This document shows, piece by piece, positions 14,906 through 23,983 of a DNA stretch of 64,000 nt (position 1 is its first letter; the number at the start of each line of letters is the position of its first letter). The notes under the pieces were generated by a model. That model saw nothing but the letters and a program-made list of their open reading frames with translations. It was not told the DNA's origin and did not search any database. The DNA is taken from contig CAWFXW010000002.1 in the NCBI GenBank assembly GCA_963819785.1, positions 62,001 through 126,000 on the forward strand, read 5' to 3'. The position numbers were made by a program, and so were the translations under genes. The DNA comes from Palsa-504 sp963819785 (GTDB taxonomy: Bacteria > Actinomycetota > Actinomycetes > Streptosporangiales > Streptosporangiaceae).

Positions 14906-17595
14906 TACCTGCTGTCGGAGCCGCCGCCGACCAGCGCGGCGCGGCCTGCCTCCAGGCGGGCGATCGGCACGCGGAACGGCGAGCAGGACACGTAGTCCAA
15001 GCCGACCTGGTGGAAGAAGTGCACCGAGTCCGGGTCGCCGCCGTGCTCACCGCAGACGCCGATGTGCAGGTCGGGCCGGGCGGCCCGGCCTTCCTTGACC
15101 GCGATGTCGACCAGCCGGCCAACTCCGTCCCGGTCGATCGTCTCGAACGGCGAGACGCCGAAGATGCCCAGCTCGATGTACTTGCTGAAGAACGCGCCCT
15201 CCACGTCGTCACGCGAGAAGCCCCAGGTCATCTGGGTCAGGTCGTTCGTGCCGAAGGAGAAGAACTCCGCGCTGCCCGCGATCGGGCCGGCGTTCAGCGC
15301 CGCCCGCGGCACCTCGATCATGGTGCCGATCAGGGTGTGCACGTGGGTGCCGGTCTCTTCCTCGACGTCCTTGAGGACCTTCTCGGCGCGCTCGCGGCTG
15401 ATCTCCATCTCCTGCACGGTGGCGGTGAGCGGGATCATGACCTCCGGCTGCGGGTCCTGGCCGGCCTGCTTGAGCTGCGCGGCGGCGTGCGCGATCGCGC
15501 GGACCTGCATGTCGGTCAGGCCCGGGATGACCAGCCCGAGGCGGACGCCGCGCAGGCCGAGCATGGGGTTCTGCTCGTGCAGGCGGCGCACCGCGGTCAG
15601 CAGGGCCTTGTCCTTCTCGGTGGCGCCCTCGCCCGCGAGAGCGATCTTCACGGACAGGTCCGTGAGGTCGGGGAGGAACTCGTGCAGCGGCGGGTCGATC
15701 AGCCGGATGGTCACCGGCAAGCCGTCCATGGCGTCGAGGATCTCCACGAAGTCGCCCCTTTGCAGGGGCTCCAAGGCGTCCAGCGCGTGCTGGCGGTCGT
15801 CGTCGGTGCTGGCCAGGATCAGGTCCTCGATCAGCTGGCGGCGCTCGCCGAGGAACATGTGCTCGGTGCGGACCAGGCCGACACCGCCGGCGCCGAACCG
15901 GCGGGCCCGGGCGCAGTCGGGGCCATTGTCCGCGTTGGCGTGCACGCCGAGACGGCGCTTCTGGTCGGCATGGACCATGATCGCGTGTACCGCGCGGATC
16001 AGGTCGTCGGCCTCATCAGAGTGCGGGTGCAGCTCTCCCTCGAAGTAGCGCACGACCTCGGAGGAGACGACCGGGATCTCGCCCAGGTAGACAACACCGC
16101 TTGTGCCGTCGATGGAGATCACGTCGCCCTCGCGGACGGTGGTCCCGCCGGGCGTGGTGAACTGCCCGGCCTTGGTGTCCACGGTGAGTTCCTCGGCGCC
16201 GCAGACGCAGGTCTTGCCCATGCCGCGGGCGACCACGGCCGCGTGGCTGGTCTTGCCGCCGCGGCTGGTCAAGATGCCCTGGGCGGCGATCATGCCGTGC
16301 AGGTCGTCCGGGTTGGTCTCGCGGCGGACCAGGATGACCTTCTCGCCCTGGGCGGCCAGCTCGACCGCGCGGGCCGAGTCGAATACGGCCTTGCCGACCG
16401 CCGCACCCGGCGACGCGCTGATCCCGGTAGCGATCTTGGTGACCTCACCGCTGGTGTCGAACCGGGGGAACATCAGCCGGGCCAGCTCCTCGCCGGAGAC
16501 CCGGGCCAGCGCCTCGTCCATGTCGATGAGGCCCTCGTCCACGAACTGCAAGGCGATGCGGAACGCCGCCCCGGCGGTGCGCTTGCCCACCCGGACCTGC
16601 AGCATCCACAGCTTGCCGCGCTCGACGGTGAACTCGATGTCGCACATGTCGCGGTAGTGGTTCTCCAGCGTCCGCATGATCTGGATCAGCTGGTCGTACG
16701 AGGGCTTGTCGATCCGCTCCAGGTCCTGCAGCGGGACGGTGTTCCTGATGCCTGCCACCACGTCCTCGCCCTGGGCGTTCTGCAGGTAGTCGCCGTAGAC
16801 GCCCTGGGCGCCGCTACCGGGGTCGCGGGTGAAGGCCACGCCGGTGCCCGAGTCCGCGTCCAGGTTGCCGAAGACCATCGCGACCACGTTCACGGCCGTA
16901 CCCAGGTCACCGGGGATGCGCTCCTGGCGGCGGTACAAGACCGCCCGGGGAGTGTTCCACGAGTCGAATACGGCGTTGATGGCCAGGTTCACCTGCTCGC
17001 GGGGGTCCTGCGGGAACTCCATGTTGGCGTACTTCTTGACGATGTCCTTGTACGTGGCGACGAGGTGCTGCAGGTCGCCGGCGTCCAGGTCGATGTCGTT
17101 GCTGACCCCGTTGGCCTGCTTGGCGGCGTCGAGGGCGTGCTCGAAGTGATCGCCGTCGACGCCGAGCACGGTCTTGCCGAACATCTGGATCAGGCGGCGG
17201 TACGCGTCCCAGGCGAACCGTTCGTTGCCGGACTGCTTGGCCAGGCCCTGCACGGACTCATCGGACAGGCCGATGTTCAGGACGGTGTCCATCATGCCTG
17301 GCATGGAGAACTTCGCCCCGGACCGGACGCTGACCAGCAGCGGGTCGGCCGGGTCGCCGAGCTTGCGGCCCATCGCGGCTTCGAGTTTGTTCAGGTGGTC
17401 CTGGATTTCGCTGTCCAGGCCTGCCGGGGAGCTGCCGTGCTCCAGGTAGTAGCGGCACGCCTCGGTAGTAATGGTGAATCCGGGCGGGACCGGAAGACCG
17501 ATATTGGTCATCTCGGCCAGGTTGGCCCCTTTCCCGCCAAGCAGATCCTTAAGGTCCTTGTTTCCTTCGGTGAAGTCATAAACGAGCTTCGGCAA
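14905..17595 (-). CDS. ppdK: Pyruvate, phosphate dikinase
   Basis: An 896-residue cytosolic enzyme interconverting pyruvate, ATP and Pi with PEP, AMP and PPi. The N-terminal ATP-grasp domain begins VYDFTEGNKDLKDLLGGKGANL. The central swivelling domain has the phosphohistidine motif GGKTSHAAVVARGMGKT with catalytic His451. The C-terminal TIM-barrel PEP-binding domain has VGLVRTEHMFL and GVCGEHGGDP. Length is normal. The start is TTG at 17595, preceded by AGGAGCAGGAAG. It is the first gene of a likely ppdK-dgt-reductase operon and may serve gluconeogenic growth on C2/C3 acids. Confidence 0.96.
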   Translation of the reverse strand: MPKLVYDFTEGNKDLKDLLGGKGANLAEMTNIGLPVPPGFTITTEACRYYLEHGSSPAGLDSEIQDHLNKLEAAMGRKLGDPADPLLVSVRSGAKFSMPGMMDTVLNIGLSDESVQGLAKQSGNERFAWDAYRRLIQMFGKTVLGVDGDHFEHALDAAKQANGVSNDIDLDAGDLQHLVATYKDIVKKYANMEFPQDPREQVNLAINAVFDSWNTPRAVLYRRQERIPGDLGTAVNVVAMVFGNLDADSGTGVAFTRDPGSGAQGVYGDYLQNAQGEDVVAGIRNTVPLQDLERIDKPSYDQLIQIMRTLENHYRDMCDIEFTVERGKLWMLQVRVGKRTAGAAFRIALQFVDEGLIDMDEALARVSGEELARLMFPRFDTSGEVTKIATGISASPGAAVGKAVFDSARAVELAAQGEKVILVRRETNPDDLHGMIAAQGILTSRGGKTSHAAVVARGMGKTCVCGAEELTVDTKAGQFTTPGGTTVREGDVISIDGTSGVVYLGEIPVVSSEVVRYFEGELHPHSDEADDLIRAVHAIMVHADQKRRLGVHANADNGPDCARARRFGAGGVGLVRTEHMFLGERRQLIEDLILASTDDDRQHALDALEPLQRGDFVEILDAMDGLPVTIRLIDPPLHEFLPDLTDLSVKIALAGEGATEKDKALLTAVRRLHEQNPMLGLRGVRLGLVIPGLTDMQVRAIAHAAAQLKQAGQDPQPEVMIPLTATVQEMEISRERAEKVLKDVEEETGTHVHTLIGTMIEVPRAALNAGPIAGSAEFFSFGTNDLTQMTWGFSRDDVEGAFFSKYIELGIFGVSPFETIDRDGVGRLVDIAVKEGRAARPDLHIGVCGEHGGDPDSVHFFHQVGLDYVSCSPFRVPIARLEAGRAALVGGGSDSR

Positions 17596-17736
17596 CTTCC
17601 TGCTCCTCGTCCTGCTCTTCGCAGTGCGCGACGTCGTGTATCCACTCCGGACTCTACCGTCCTTCGTTTACGGCCGGGGCCACGCAACCAGAGCGCGGCG
17701 GCGACGTCTCTGATATGTGAAAGCCAACGCCCGGAG

Positions 17737-17886
17737 GTCAGTGCGCTGCCACCAGAACCGCCACGCGTCAGCGGGCTGCCGGACGCGGCCGAGGCCGTGA
17801 CCGAGCTCTACGAGGCGCACGCGCTGGGCCTGATCAGGCTGGCCGTCGTCATGCTCGGCGACCGGCCGGTCTCGGGTACCTGGTGA
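17737..17886 (+). pseudogene. Remnant of an ECF sigma factor N-terminus
   Basis: A short frame encodes VTELYEAHALGLIRLAVVML, followed by GDRP and then a stop. This is region 2 of a SigE-type ECF sigma factor and closely resembles VTELYSLHYRALVRLAALL in the intact sigma gene at 33.3 kb. The -10-recognition sequence that should follow (VVQDAF) is missing, and the next gene starts 11 bases on. No start codon lies in frame at the right distance. It looks like a deletion remnant. Confidence 0.55.
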
Positions 17887-17896
17887 CAATGGGGTT

Positions 17897-18799
17897 ATGA
17901 GTGACGCGACGGTCGGGCTGCTGCATCCGGGTGAGATGGGGGCGGCGGTGGGGCAGTGCCTGGTCGCGGCGGGGCACCGGGTGCTATGGGTACCAGAGGG
18001 ACGCAGCGCAGCCAGCGCGGCGCGGGCCGCGGCGGCCGGGGTGACCGCGGCCTCCGGCGGGCTGACGGGCCTGGTCCGGGAGTCCGACGTCATCATGTCG
18101 GTGTGCCCGCCGCACGCGGCGGTCGGCGTGGCCCGGGAGGTGGCGGCGATCCGGGCCGGGGCGCGCGGCCCGGACGGGCTGGGGATGGGGGTTGGCGAGG
18201 TGTACGTCGACGCCAACGCGATCTCGCCGGACACCGCGCGGGAGATCGCCGGAATTGTCGAAGGCGGCGGGGCGACCTATGTGGACGGCGGGATCATCGG
18301 GACGCCTCCGGTGGCGCCGGGATTCATCCGGCTCTACTTGTCCGGGGCACACGCCGAACGGGTGCGGCAACTGTTCGCGGGCGGCGCGGTCGACGCGCGG
18401 GTGATCGGCGGGGACGCGGCGGCTGGCGGGGACGTGGCGGCTGGCGGGGACGCGGCGGCTGGCGGGGACGCGGCCATGGCCGCTTCGGCGGTGAAGATGG
18501 CGTACGCGTCGTGGACCAAGGGCAGCGCGGCGCTGCTGCTGGCGGCCCGGGCGCTGGCCCGGGCCGGGGGCGTGGAGGACGTGCTGCTGGCCGAGTGGGA
18601 CGGTTCCCAGCCGGGCCTGACCGGGCGGTCCGGCCGGGCAGCTGGGTCGGCGGCGGCCAAGGGCTGGCGGTGGGTGGCTGAGATGGAGGAGATCGCCGCG
18701 GCCATGGCCGCGGCGGGCCTGCCCGATGGATTCCACCTGGCCGCGGCCGAGATCTACCGCCGGGTGCAGGACGGCGGTACCGCGGAGGCGGGCGGTTAG
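17897..18799 (+). CDS. NAD(P)-dependent oxidoreductase, 6PGDH/DUF1932 type
   Basis: A 300-residue protein of the 3-hydroxyacid dehydrogenase superfamily. The N-terminal Rossmann motif is VGLLHPGEMGAAVG; VYVDANAISP and YVDGGIIGTPP mark the substrate region. The C-terminal DUF1932 helical domain has SAVKMAYASWTKGSAALLL with the catalytic lysine. An in-frame loop of four GGDAAA-type units (about residues 171-193, from an 18-bp tandem repeat at 18408-18476) sits between the two domains. The substrate is unknown. The stop overlaps the convergent glyS gene by 4 nt. Confidence 0.8.
   Translation: MSDATVGLLHPGEMGAAVGQCLVAAGHRVLWVPEGRSAASAARAAAAGVTAASGGLTGLVRESDVIMSVCPPHAAVGVAREVAAIRAGARGPDGLGMGVGEVYVDANAISPDTAREIAGIVEGGGATYVDGGIIGTPPVAPGFIRLYLSGAHAERVRQLFAGGAVDARVIGGDAAAGGDVAAGGDAAAGGDAAMAASAVKMAYASWTKGSAALLLAARALARAGGVEDVLLAEWDGSQPGLTGRSGRAAGSAAAKGWRWVAEMEEIAAAMAAAGLPDGFHLAAAEIYRRVQDGGTAEAGG
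18408..18476. repeat. 18-bp tandem repeat within the DUF1932 gene
   Basis: About four units of GCGGGGACGCGGCGGCTG, one with a single-base change, keep the frame and encode a GGDAAA linker. The copy number may vary between strains. Confidence 0.7.
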
Positions 18800-20184
18800 C
18801 AGGGGCCGAGGCGGTCGGTTAGGTAGGTCTCGACCTGGGCGATGGCGACGCGTTCCTGCTGCATGGTGTCGCGATCGCGGACGGTCACGGCATCGTCGTT
18901 CAGGGTGTCGAAGTCGACGGTGACGCAGTACGGGGTGCCGATTTCGTCCTGGCGGCGGTAGCGGCGGCCGATCGCGCTGGCGTCGTCGAAGTCGGTGTTC
19001 CAGTGCTTGCGCAGCGTCGCGGCCAGGTCGCGGGCCTTGGGCGAGAGGTCGGCGTTGCGGGACAGCGGGAGGACGGCGACCTTGACCGGCGCGAGCCGGG
19101 AATCCAGGCGCAGCACGGTCCGCTTCTCCAGGTTGCCCTTGGCGTCCGGCGCCTCGTCCTCGGCGTACGCGTCGAGCAGGAACACCAGCGCACCGCGGTC
19201 GACGCCGGCCGCGGGCTCGATCACGTAGGGGACGAACCGCTCACCCGACTCCTGGTCCAGGAAGGACAGGTCCTGCCCGGACGCCTCCGCGTGGGTGGTC
19301 AGGTCGTAGTCGGTGCGGTTGGCGATGCCCTCGAGCTCGCCCCACTCGGTGCCCACGAAGTCAAACTTGTACTCGATGTCGACCGTGCGCTTGGAGTAGT
19401 GCGACAGCTTCTCCTTCGGGTGCTCGTACAGCCGCAGGTTGTCCGGGTTGATGCCCAGATCGGTGTACCAGGCGTTGCGGGTCTGGATCCAGGTCTCGTG
19501 CCACTCCTCGTCGGTGCCCGGCCGGACAAAGAACTCCATCTCCATCTGCTCGAACTCGCGGGTCCGGAAGATGAAGTTGCCCGGGGTGATCTCGTTGCGG
19601 AACGACTTCCCGATCTGGCCGATGCCGAACGGGATCTTCTTCCGCGAGGTCTGCAGCACGTTCTTGAAGTTGATGAAGATGCCCTGCGCGGTCTCCGGGC
19701 GCAGGTAGGCCAGGCCGGACTCGTCCTCCACCGGACCCAGGTGGGTGCGCAGCAGCCCGTTGAACATCCGAGGCTCGCTGAACGTGCCGCGGTTGCCGCA
19801 GTTCGGGCACGTGAGCTCCTCTAGGCCACCGGCCGGCGGGTGGCCGTGCTTGTCCTCGTAGGCCTCGATCAGGTGGTCGGCCCGGTACCGCTTGTGGCAG
19901 AACGTGCATTCGGTGAGCGGGTCGACGAACTCGGTGACGTGGCCGCTCGCCTCCCATACCTCGCGGGCCAGGATCACCGAGGAGTCCAGGCCCACGATGT
20001 CATCGCGCTCGGTCACCATCGACCGCCACCACTGGCGCTTGATGTTGTTCTTCAGCTCGACGCCGAGCGGGCCGTAGTCCCAGGAGGCCCGCAGGCCCCC
20101 GTAGATCTCGCTGGACGGGTAGACGAATCCCCGTCTCTTGCTCAGGCTGACAATGGCGTCAAGGCGGTCACTGCGCAGGGCCAT
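18796..20184 (-). CDS. glyS: Glycyl-tRNA synthetase (alpha2 type)
   Basis: A 462-residue class II synthetase charging tRNA-Gly. The start at 20184 gives MALRSDRLDAIVSLSKRRGF, the conserved N-terminus; the frame is open further upstream, but that sequence is not conserved. Visible parts are motif 1 (SWDYGPLGVELKNN), a Zn-binding pair (CTFCHKRY and CPNCGNRG), motif 2 (FRNEITPGNFIFRTREFEQ), motif 3 (DRGALVFLLDAY) and a C-terminal anticodon-binding domain (LAPVKVAVLPLS). The length is standard for actinobacteria. No T-box leader is visible upstream. Confidence 0.96.
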   Translation of the reverse strand: MALRSDRLDAIVSLSKRRGFVYPSSEIYGGLRASWDYGPLGVELKNNIKRQWWRSMVTERDDIVGLDSSVILAREVWEASGHVTEFVDPLTECTFCHKRYRADHLIEAYEDKHGHPPAGGLEELTCPNCGNRGTFSEPRMFNGLLRTHLGPVEDESGLAYLRPETAQGIFINFKNVLQTSRKKIPFGIGQIGKSFRNEITPGNFIFRTREFEQMEMEFFVRPGTDEEWHETWIQTRNAWYTDLGINPDNLRLYEHPKEKLSHYSKRTVDIEYKFDFVGTEWGELEGIANRTDYDLTTHAEASGQDLSFLDQESGERFVPYVIEPAAGVDRGALVFLLDAYAEDEAPDAKGNLEKRTVLRLDSRLAPVKVAVLPLSRNADLSPKARDLAATLRKHWNTDFDDASAIGRRYRRQDEIGTPYCVTVDFDTLNDDAVTVRDRDTMQQERVAIAQVETYLTDRLGPC

Positions 20185-20351
20185 CTCTGGTCTCCATCCG
20201 GCTGGCGGTCGGCGGGCGCGACGGGCGCGATCCCCGTGGTGATTCCGGCCCGGCGGCTGCTGGCCGCGGTCATGGCCGGAGGCCCCTAGCTTAGGAGCAC
20301 TGGACGACGATCGCGAACTAGATCCGGCCGGCGCGGATCGGTGACTGCGGG

Positions 20352-21896
20352 TCATCCACGGGCCACCGGGCCGCTCACCAGGTCCGGGTCGATGTTCATC
20401 GAGACCCCGCCGACGGTCACCACGCGCGGGCCGGCGTACTGCTTGGACCGGGACGCGGACGACCAGACCGCCGGGGTCATGTAGGGCGAACCGGTCAGAT
20501 TGACCGCGTTGTCCCACAGCGCGAACCAGATGGCCTGCGGCTTGGCCAGCGCGTGGCCGCCGACGCTGGCGGTGTTCTGCAGGTCGATCACGCCCGAGCC
20601 CGCGCTGGAGTACACGCCGGACACGTAGCCGCCGGCCTGGATCTGGCGGTCCCAGGAGTCCAGGAAGGTGAGCACCGCGGTCACGCAGCCGGCATTCTTC
20701 TCGTTGTAGGCCTCCATGTCGAAGTAGATCGGCGAACCCTGGCCCAGCCCGAACGAGGCCGCGTCCGCGATCGCCTGGTTCGCGGCCTGCCGTCCTTCGG
20801 CGGCCGCCTGGCCCGGCTGGATCTCGTCGCTGAAGCTGTTGCAGGGTGCCTGCAGCCCGACGAAGGTCGGCATCAGGGACCAGCCCATGGCCTCGGCGGA
20901 CTGGACCCAGCTCTTGGACAGGTTGCCGTAGCCGCAGCCCATCTCCTGGCCGCCGATGTAGATCGCGGCGACGGAGTACCTGGCCCGCCAGGCCTTCATG
21001 GTCTGCAGTGACGGGGCGCCGCAGGTGTCAAAGCCGGCCATGCTACCGGCCGGCACCGGGGGCGGCGAGGAGGACGTGGGTACCGGGGCCGGCTGGGTCG
21101 GCAAGCCGGTGCCGGTCGGCGCCGGGGTGGGCCAGGACGGCGGGATCCAGGAGGGCGGCGCCGGGCTGGTCGGCGGCGGCTGCGTCGACTGCCCCGAGGG
21201 GCCCGGCGTGACCCCCGACGGCTGCTTGCCCGACGACGGCTGCTTGCCGGACGACGGCTGCTTGCCTGACGATGGGGCCGTGCTCGCCGCGGTCCCGGTC
21301 GGCGCCGACTGCTGGGTGATCTGCCGGATGCCCGCCAGGACCTGCATGATCTCATCGAGGCTGGTCCCGTACGTGGCGGTGATGGCCGGAGCGCTCGCGG
21401 GCATGGCCACGGAGAGCTGCTGCAGCTGCGCGTTCTGCATGATCGTGCCCGGCGCGGCGGGCACGTCGGCGCCCTCTCGCTTGGCGCCCACCGCGGCCCG
21501 CAGGTCGGTCCGGACCGGGACCGACCGCGGTCCCGGCGTGACCGAGCCGCCGATGCTCACCGTGTCGGCCCGGCCGACCAGGTGCGCGGGGCAGTCCGGG
21601 TTGGGGCCCGGCGTGCCGAGATACACGGCGTTGACGTCGTAGCGCACGCATTGCCCGGGATTCTTGCTGAGCGAGTACACCGGCCAGCTCGCCGGGACCC
21701 GGATCGCATAGCCACGGTACTCGACGGTTTTCATGGCCGGCGCCGCGGCCCGGGCGGTATTCGCCGCGGTCTTATAAGACACGGCCGCGATATCCGCGGT
21801 AAGACGAACATCGGCGATATCGCGTTGCTGTCCGACACCCCATCCGATTGCCCCGAACGTAAAACCGAGCATGACAGCCACAGCCGCGCCACGCAT
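20352..21896 (-). CDS. Exported DUF1906 (glycoside hydrolase-like) protein
   Basis: 514 residues from the ATG at 21896, supported by AGGGGG 5 nt upstream. An N-terminal hydrophobic segment (GAAVAVMLGFTFGAIGWGVG) acts as signal or anchor. An uncharacterised region is followed by a Ser/Pro/Thr-rich linker (about 225-320) with three PSSGKQ units. The DUF1906 domain of the Rv2525c type (MAGFDTCGAPSLQTMKAWRA, YIGGQEMGCGY, PIYFDMEAY, FALWDN) follows. The domain folds like a glycoside hydrolase TIM barrel, and family members sit at the cell wall. The substrate is unknown. It is monocistronic. Confidence 0.85.
   Translation of the reverse strand: MRGAAVAVMLGFTFGAIGWGVGQQRDIADVRLTADIAAVSYKTAANTARAAAPAMKTVEYRGYAIRVPASWPVYSLSKNPGQCVRYDVNAVYLGTPGPNPDCPAHLVGRADTVSIGGSVTPGPRSVPVRTDLRAAVGAKREGADVPAAPGTIMQNAQLQQLSVAMPASAPAITATYGTSLDEIMQVLAGIRQITQQSAPTGTAASTAPSSGKQPSSGKQPSSGKQPSGVTPGPSGQSTQPPPTSPAPPSWIPPSWPTPAPTGTGLPTQPAPVPTSSSPPPVPAGSMAGFDTCGAPSLQTMKAWRARYSVAAIYIGGQEMGCGYGNLSKSWVQSAEAMGWSLMPTFVGLQAPCNSFSDEIQPGQAAAEGRQAANQAIADAASFGLGQGSPIYFDMEAYNEKNAGCVTAVLTFLDSWDRQIQAGGYVSGVYSSAGSGVIDLQNTASVGGHALAKPQAIWFALWDNAVNLTGSPYMTPAVWSSASRSKQYAGPRVVTVGGVSMNIDPDLVSGPVARG
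21231..21284. repeat. 18-bp tandem repeat encoding the linker of the DUF1906 protein
   Basis: Three adjacent 18-bp units (GCTTGCC followed by a GACGACGG-type core in plus orientation) encode PSSGKQ on the minus strand. They lie in the extended extracellular linker. Confidence 0.6.
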
Positions 21897-22301
21897 TAAT
21901 CCCCCTGAAGTAACCCCGTAATCACTGATTGGCAAAGCCCCCACGGGTACATCAAGGATCGTTTCGGCCCCACGAGTTCGATCCCTGCGCACCGGCAGGC
22001 TGTAGTGTTCCCCGGTACACGAAGGATTACTCACAGTGAACCTGTTCGGCTGCCAAAAAGGGGGCCTGTGCTCGGCGGCGCGTCGGACCCGCTACCAGGA
22101 ATTCGACATAAACGAAACTGCGTTCGGCTCAGAAAATTTTCCGGCCGAACCGGGGAACGTTACGTGACCGATTGATAAAGGACAGTCTCCGGTCCCGGTA
22201 AAAGGCGGTTTTCATACATCCGTTCGACAGGATGTCGACCCCGAGGCACCTTGGGCGCTTTAGGGGTGTAACAGGCGTTATGGCCGGGGGCGGGACCGAG
22301 G
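21897..22301. other. Gene-free stretch with an AT-centred palindrome
   Basis: About 400 bases between uppS and the DUF1906 gene, both transcribed leftward. No gene is supported. It must hold the terminator of uppS and the promoter of the DUF1906 gene. At 22122-22150 GTTCGGCTCAGAAAA faces TTTTCCGGCCGAAC, a palindrome imperfect by one base pair and one bulge. Its halves resemble the right half of the dispersed element (CGTTCGGC plus A-run). Confidence 0.5.
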
Positions 22302-23138
22302 CTACGGGAAGGGATCCGGCGGGGCGGGGAGGGGGTTGGGGATGGCGCCGCCGTAGCGGCGATCGCGGCTGGCATAGATCTCGCACGCGTGCCACAGGTG
22401 GCGCCGGTCGAAGTCGGGCCAGAGGGTGTCGAGGAAGACCAGTTCGGCGTAGGCGGACTGCCAGAGCAGGAAGTTGGACAGCCGCTGCTCGCCCGATGAC
22501 CTGACGAAAAGATCGACGTCCGGTATTCCTGGCTCGTCGAGATAGCGGGCGAACACCTTTTCGGTGATCTTATCCGTGCGGAGTTTCCCGGCCGCGACAT
22601 CGGCCGCGATCGCGGCGGCGGCGTCGGCGATCTCCGCCCGGCCGCCGTAGTTGACGCAGAACTGCAAGGTCAAGACCGTATTCCCGGCGGACAGCCGCTC
22701 GGCGTACTCCAGTTCGCCGATCACGCTGCGCCAGAGACGGGGACGGCGCCCGGCCCAGCGGATGCGGACGCCCATTTCGTTCAGCAGGTCGCGGCGGCGG
22801 TGAATGACGTCGCGGTTAAAGCCCATCAGGAAGCGCACCTCGTCGGGTGAACGCCGCCAGTTCTCGGTCGAGAACGCGTAGGCGGACAGGTACGGAATGC
22901 CGAGCTCGATCGCCCCCATGATCACGTCGAGCAGCGAGGACTCGCCCTCCTTGTGACCTTCGGTGCGGGGCAGGCCGCGCTTTTTCGCCCACCGGCCGTC
23001 GCCGTCCATGACCAGGGCCACGTGCCTGGGCACCAGGTCGGCCGGGATATCGGGCGGCTTGACCCCGCTCGGGTGCGGATCGGGCGGGCGAATGCCCGCG
23101 GCTCGCGGCCGGCCGGCGGCCGGGTCCGGATCCCTCAT
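22302..23138 (-). CDS. uppS: Isoprenyl transferase (undecaprenyl/decaprenyl diphosphate synthase)
   Basis: 278 residues from the ATG at 23138, which overlaps the recO stop by 1 nt (TGATG). The cis-prenyltransferase makes the polyprenyl diphosphate carrier of peptidoglycan and wall polymers. Conserved parts are HVALVMDGDGRWAKKRGLPR (catalytic Asp in MDGDGR), SAYAFSTENWRRS, and DLFVRSSGEQRLSNFLLWQ with the RSSGEQRLSNF signature, then ELVFLDTLWPDF. The proline-rich N-terminus is typical. It is the second gene of a recO-uppS operon. Confidence 0.94.
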   Translation of the reverse strand: MRDPDPAAGRPRAAGIRPPDPHPSGVKPPDIPADLVPRHVALVMDGDGRWAKKRGLPRTEGHKEGESSLLDVIMGAIELGIPYLSAYAFSTENWRRSPDEVRFLMGFNRDVIHRRRDLLNEMGVRIRWAGRRPRLWRSVIGELEYAERLSAGNTVLTLQFCVNYGGRAEIADAAAAIAADVAAGKLRTDKITEKVFARYLDEPGIPDVDLFVRSSGEQRLSNFLLWQSAYAELVFLDTLWPDFDRRHLWHACEIYASRDRRYGGAIPNPLPAPPDPFP

Positions 23139-23896
23139 CACACTCGCTCCACGTGACGCAGTGAACGGATCGAATGCTCCAGATGCCATTGCAGGTAGGC
23201 GGCGACGAGCCCGCTGCACTCGACCCGGTGCCGGCGCTCGCTGTGGTCGGCCCGGTCCCAGTCACCCTGCAGCAGGGCGAGCATCAGGCCCACGGTGCCC
23301 GCCGCGGGCGCGGCCGCGCCGGGCGGGCGGCAGGACGCGCACACCATGCCGCCGGCCGCGACGGCGAAGGCCGGCAGCCGCGCCTTGTCGCCGGAAGCGC
23401 CGCAGCGGGCGCACTGGCCGAGGGCGGGCGCGTAACCGGCCACGGCCAGCGAGCGCAGCAGGAACGCGTCCAGGACCAGCCGGGGGTCGTGCTCGACCTC
23501 GCTCAGGGACCGCAGCCCGCCGATGAGCAGCAGCAACTGCCGCAGGGCGGGTTCCTTCTCCATCGGGGTGAACCGCTCGGCGGTCTCCAGCATGGCCACG
23601 CCTGCCGTGTAGCGGGGGTAGTCGCCGGCCAGCGGCTCGCCGTAGGACCGGATGACCTCGGCCTGGGTGATCACGTCCAGCGAGCGCCCGGGGTGCAGCA
23701 TGAGGTCGACGTGCGTGAACGGCTCGAGCCGGGCGCCGAACCGCGACTTCGTGCGGCGGACGCCCTTGGCCACCGCGCGGACCCGGCCGGTGGTCCGGCA
23801 CAGGATGGTGATGATCCGGTCGGCCTCGCCCAGCTTCTGGGTCCGCAACACGATCCCGTCGTCCCGGTAAGGCAGCACGCACCTATTGTCCCGCAT
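23138..23896 (-). CDS. recO: DNA repair protein RecO
   Basis: 252 residues. RecO helps load RecA onto SSB-coated single strands. The N-terminal OB fold reads YRDDGIVLRTQKLGEADRII. The central helical domain includes DPRLVLDAFLLRSLAVAGYAP. A zinc site is formed by CARCG and CASC (about residues 171-207). The ATG at 23896 is used; a GTG six codons later is also possible and closer to the usual family start. It is translationally coupled to uppS. Confidence 0.93.
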   Translation of the reverse strand: MRDNRCVLPYRDDGIVLRTQKLGEADRIITILCRTTGRVRAVAKGVRRTKSRFGARLEPFTHVDLMLHPGRSLDVITQAEVIRSYGEPLAGDYPRYTAGVAMLETAERFTPMEKEPALRQLLLLIGGLRSLSEVEHDPRLVLDAFLLRSLAVAGYAPALGQCARCGASGDKARLPAFAVAAGGMVCASCRPPGAAAPAAGTVGLMLALLQGDWDRADHSERRHRVECSGLVAAYLQWHLEHSIRSLRHVERV

Positions 23897-23983
23897 GGCA
23901 GTGACAACAACGGGCTTTGGCGGGCTAGAGCGTGGCGCAAGCCAGGCGCGTCCAGCCCGCCGCCGACATGGTGGCCGAGCTGC

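Noticed and set aside
15010..17886. Very long open frame (over 950 codons) on the plus strand
   Set aside because: It lies opposite ppdK and reads as Asp/Val/Leu/Gly-rich GC shadow with no family features. Only its last 50 codons (17737-17886) look like real, sigma-derived sequence.
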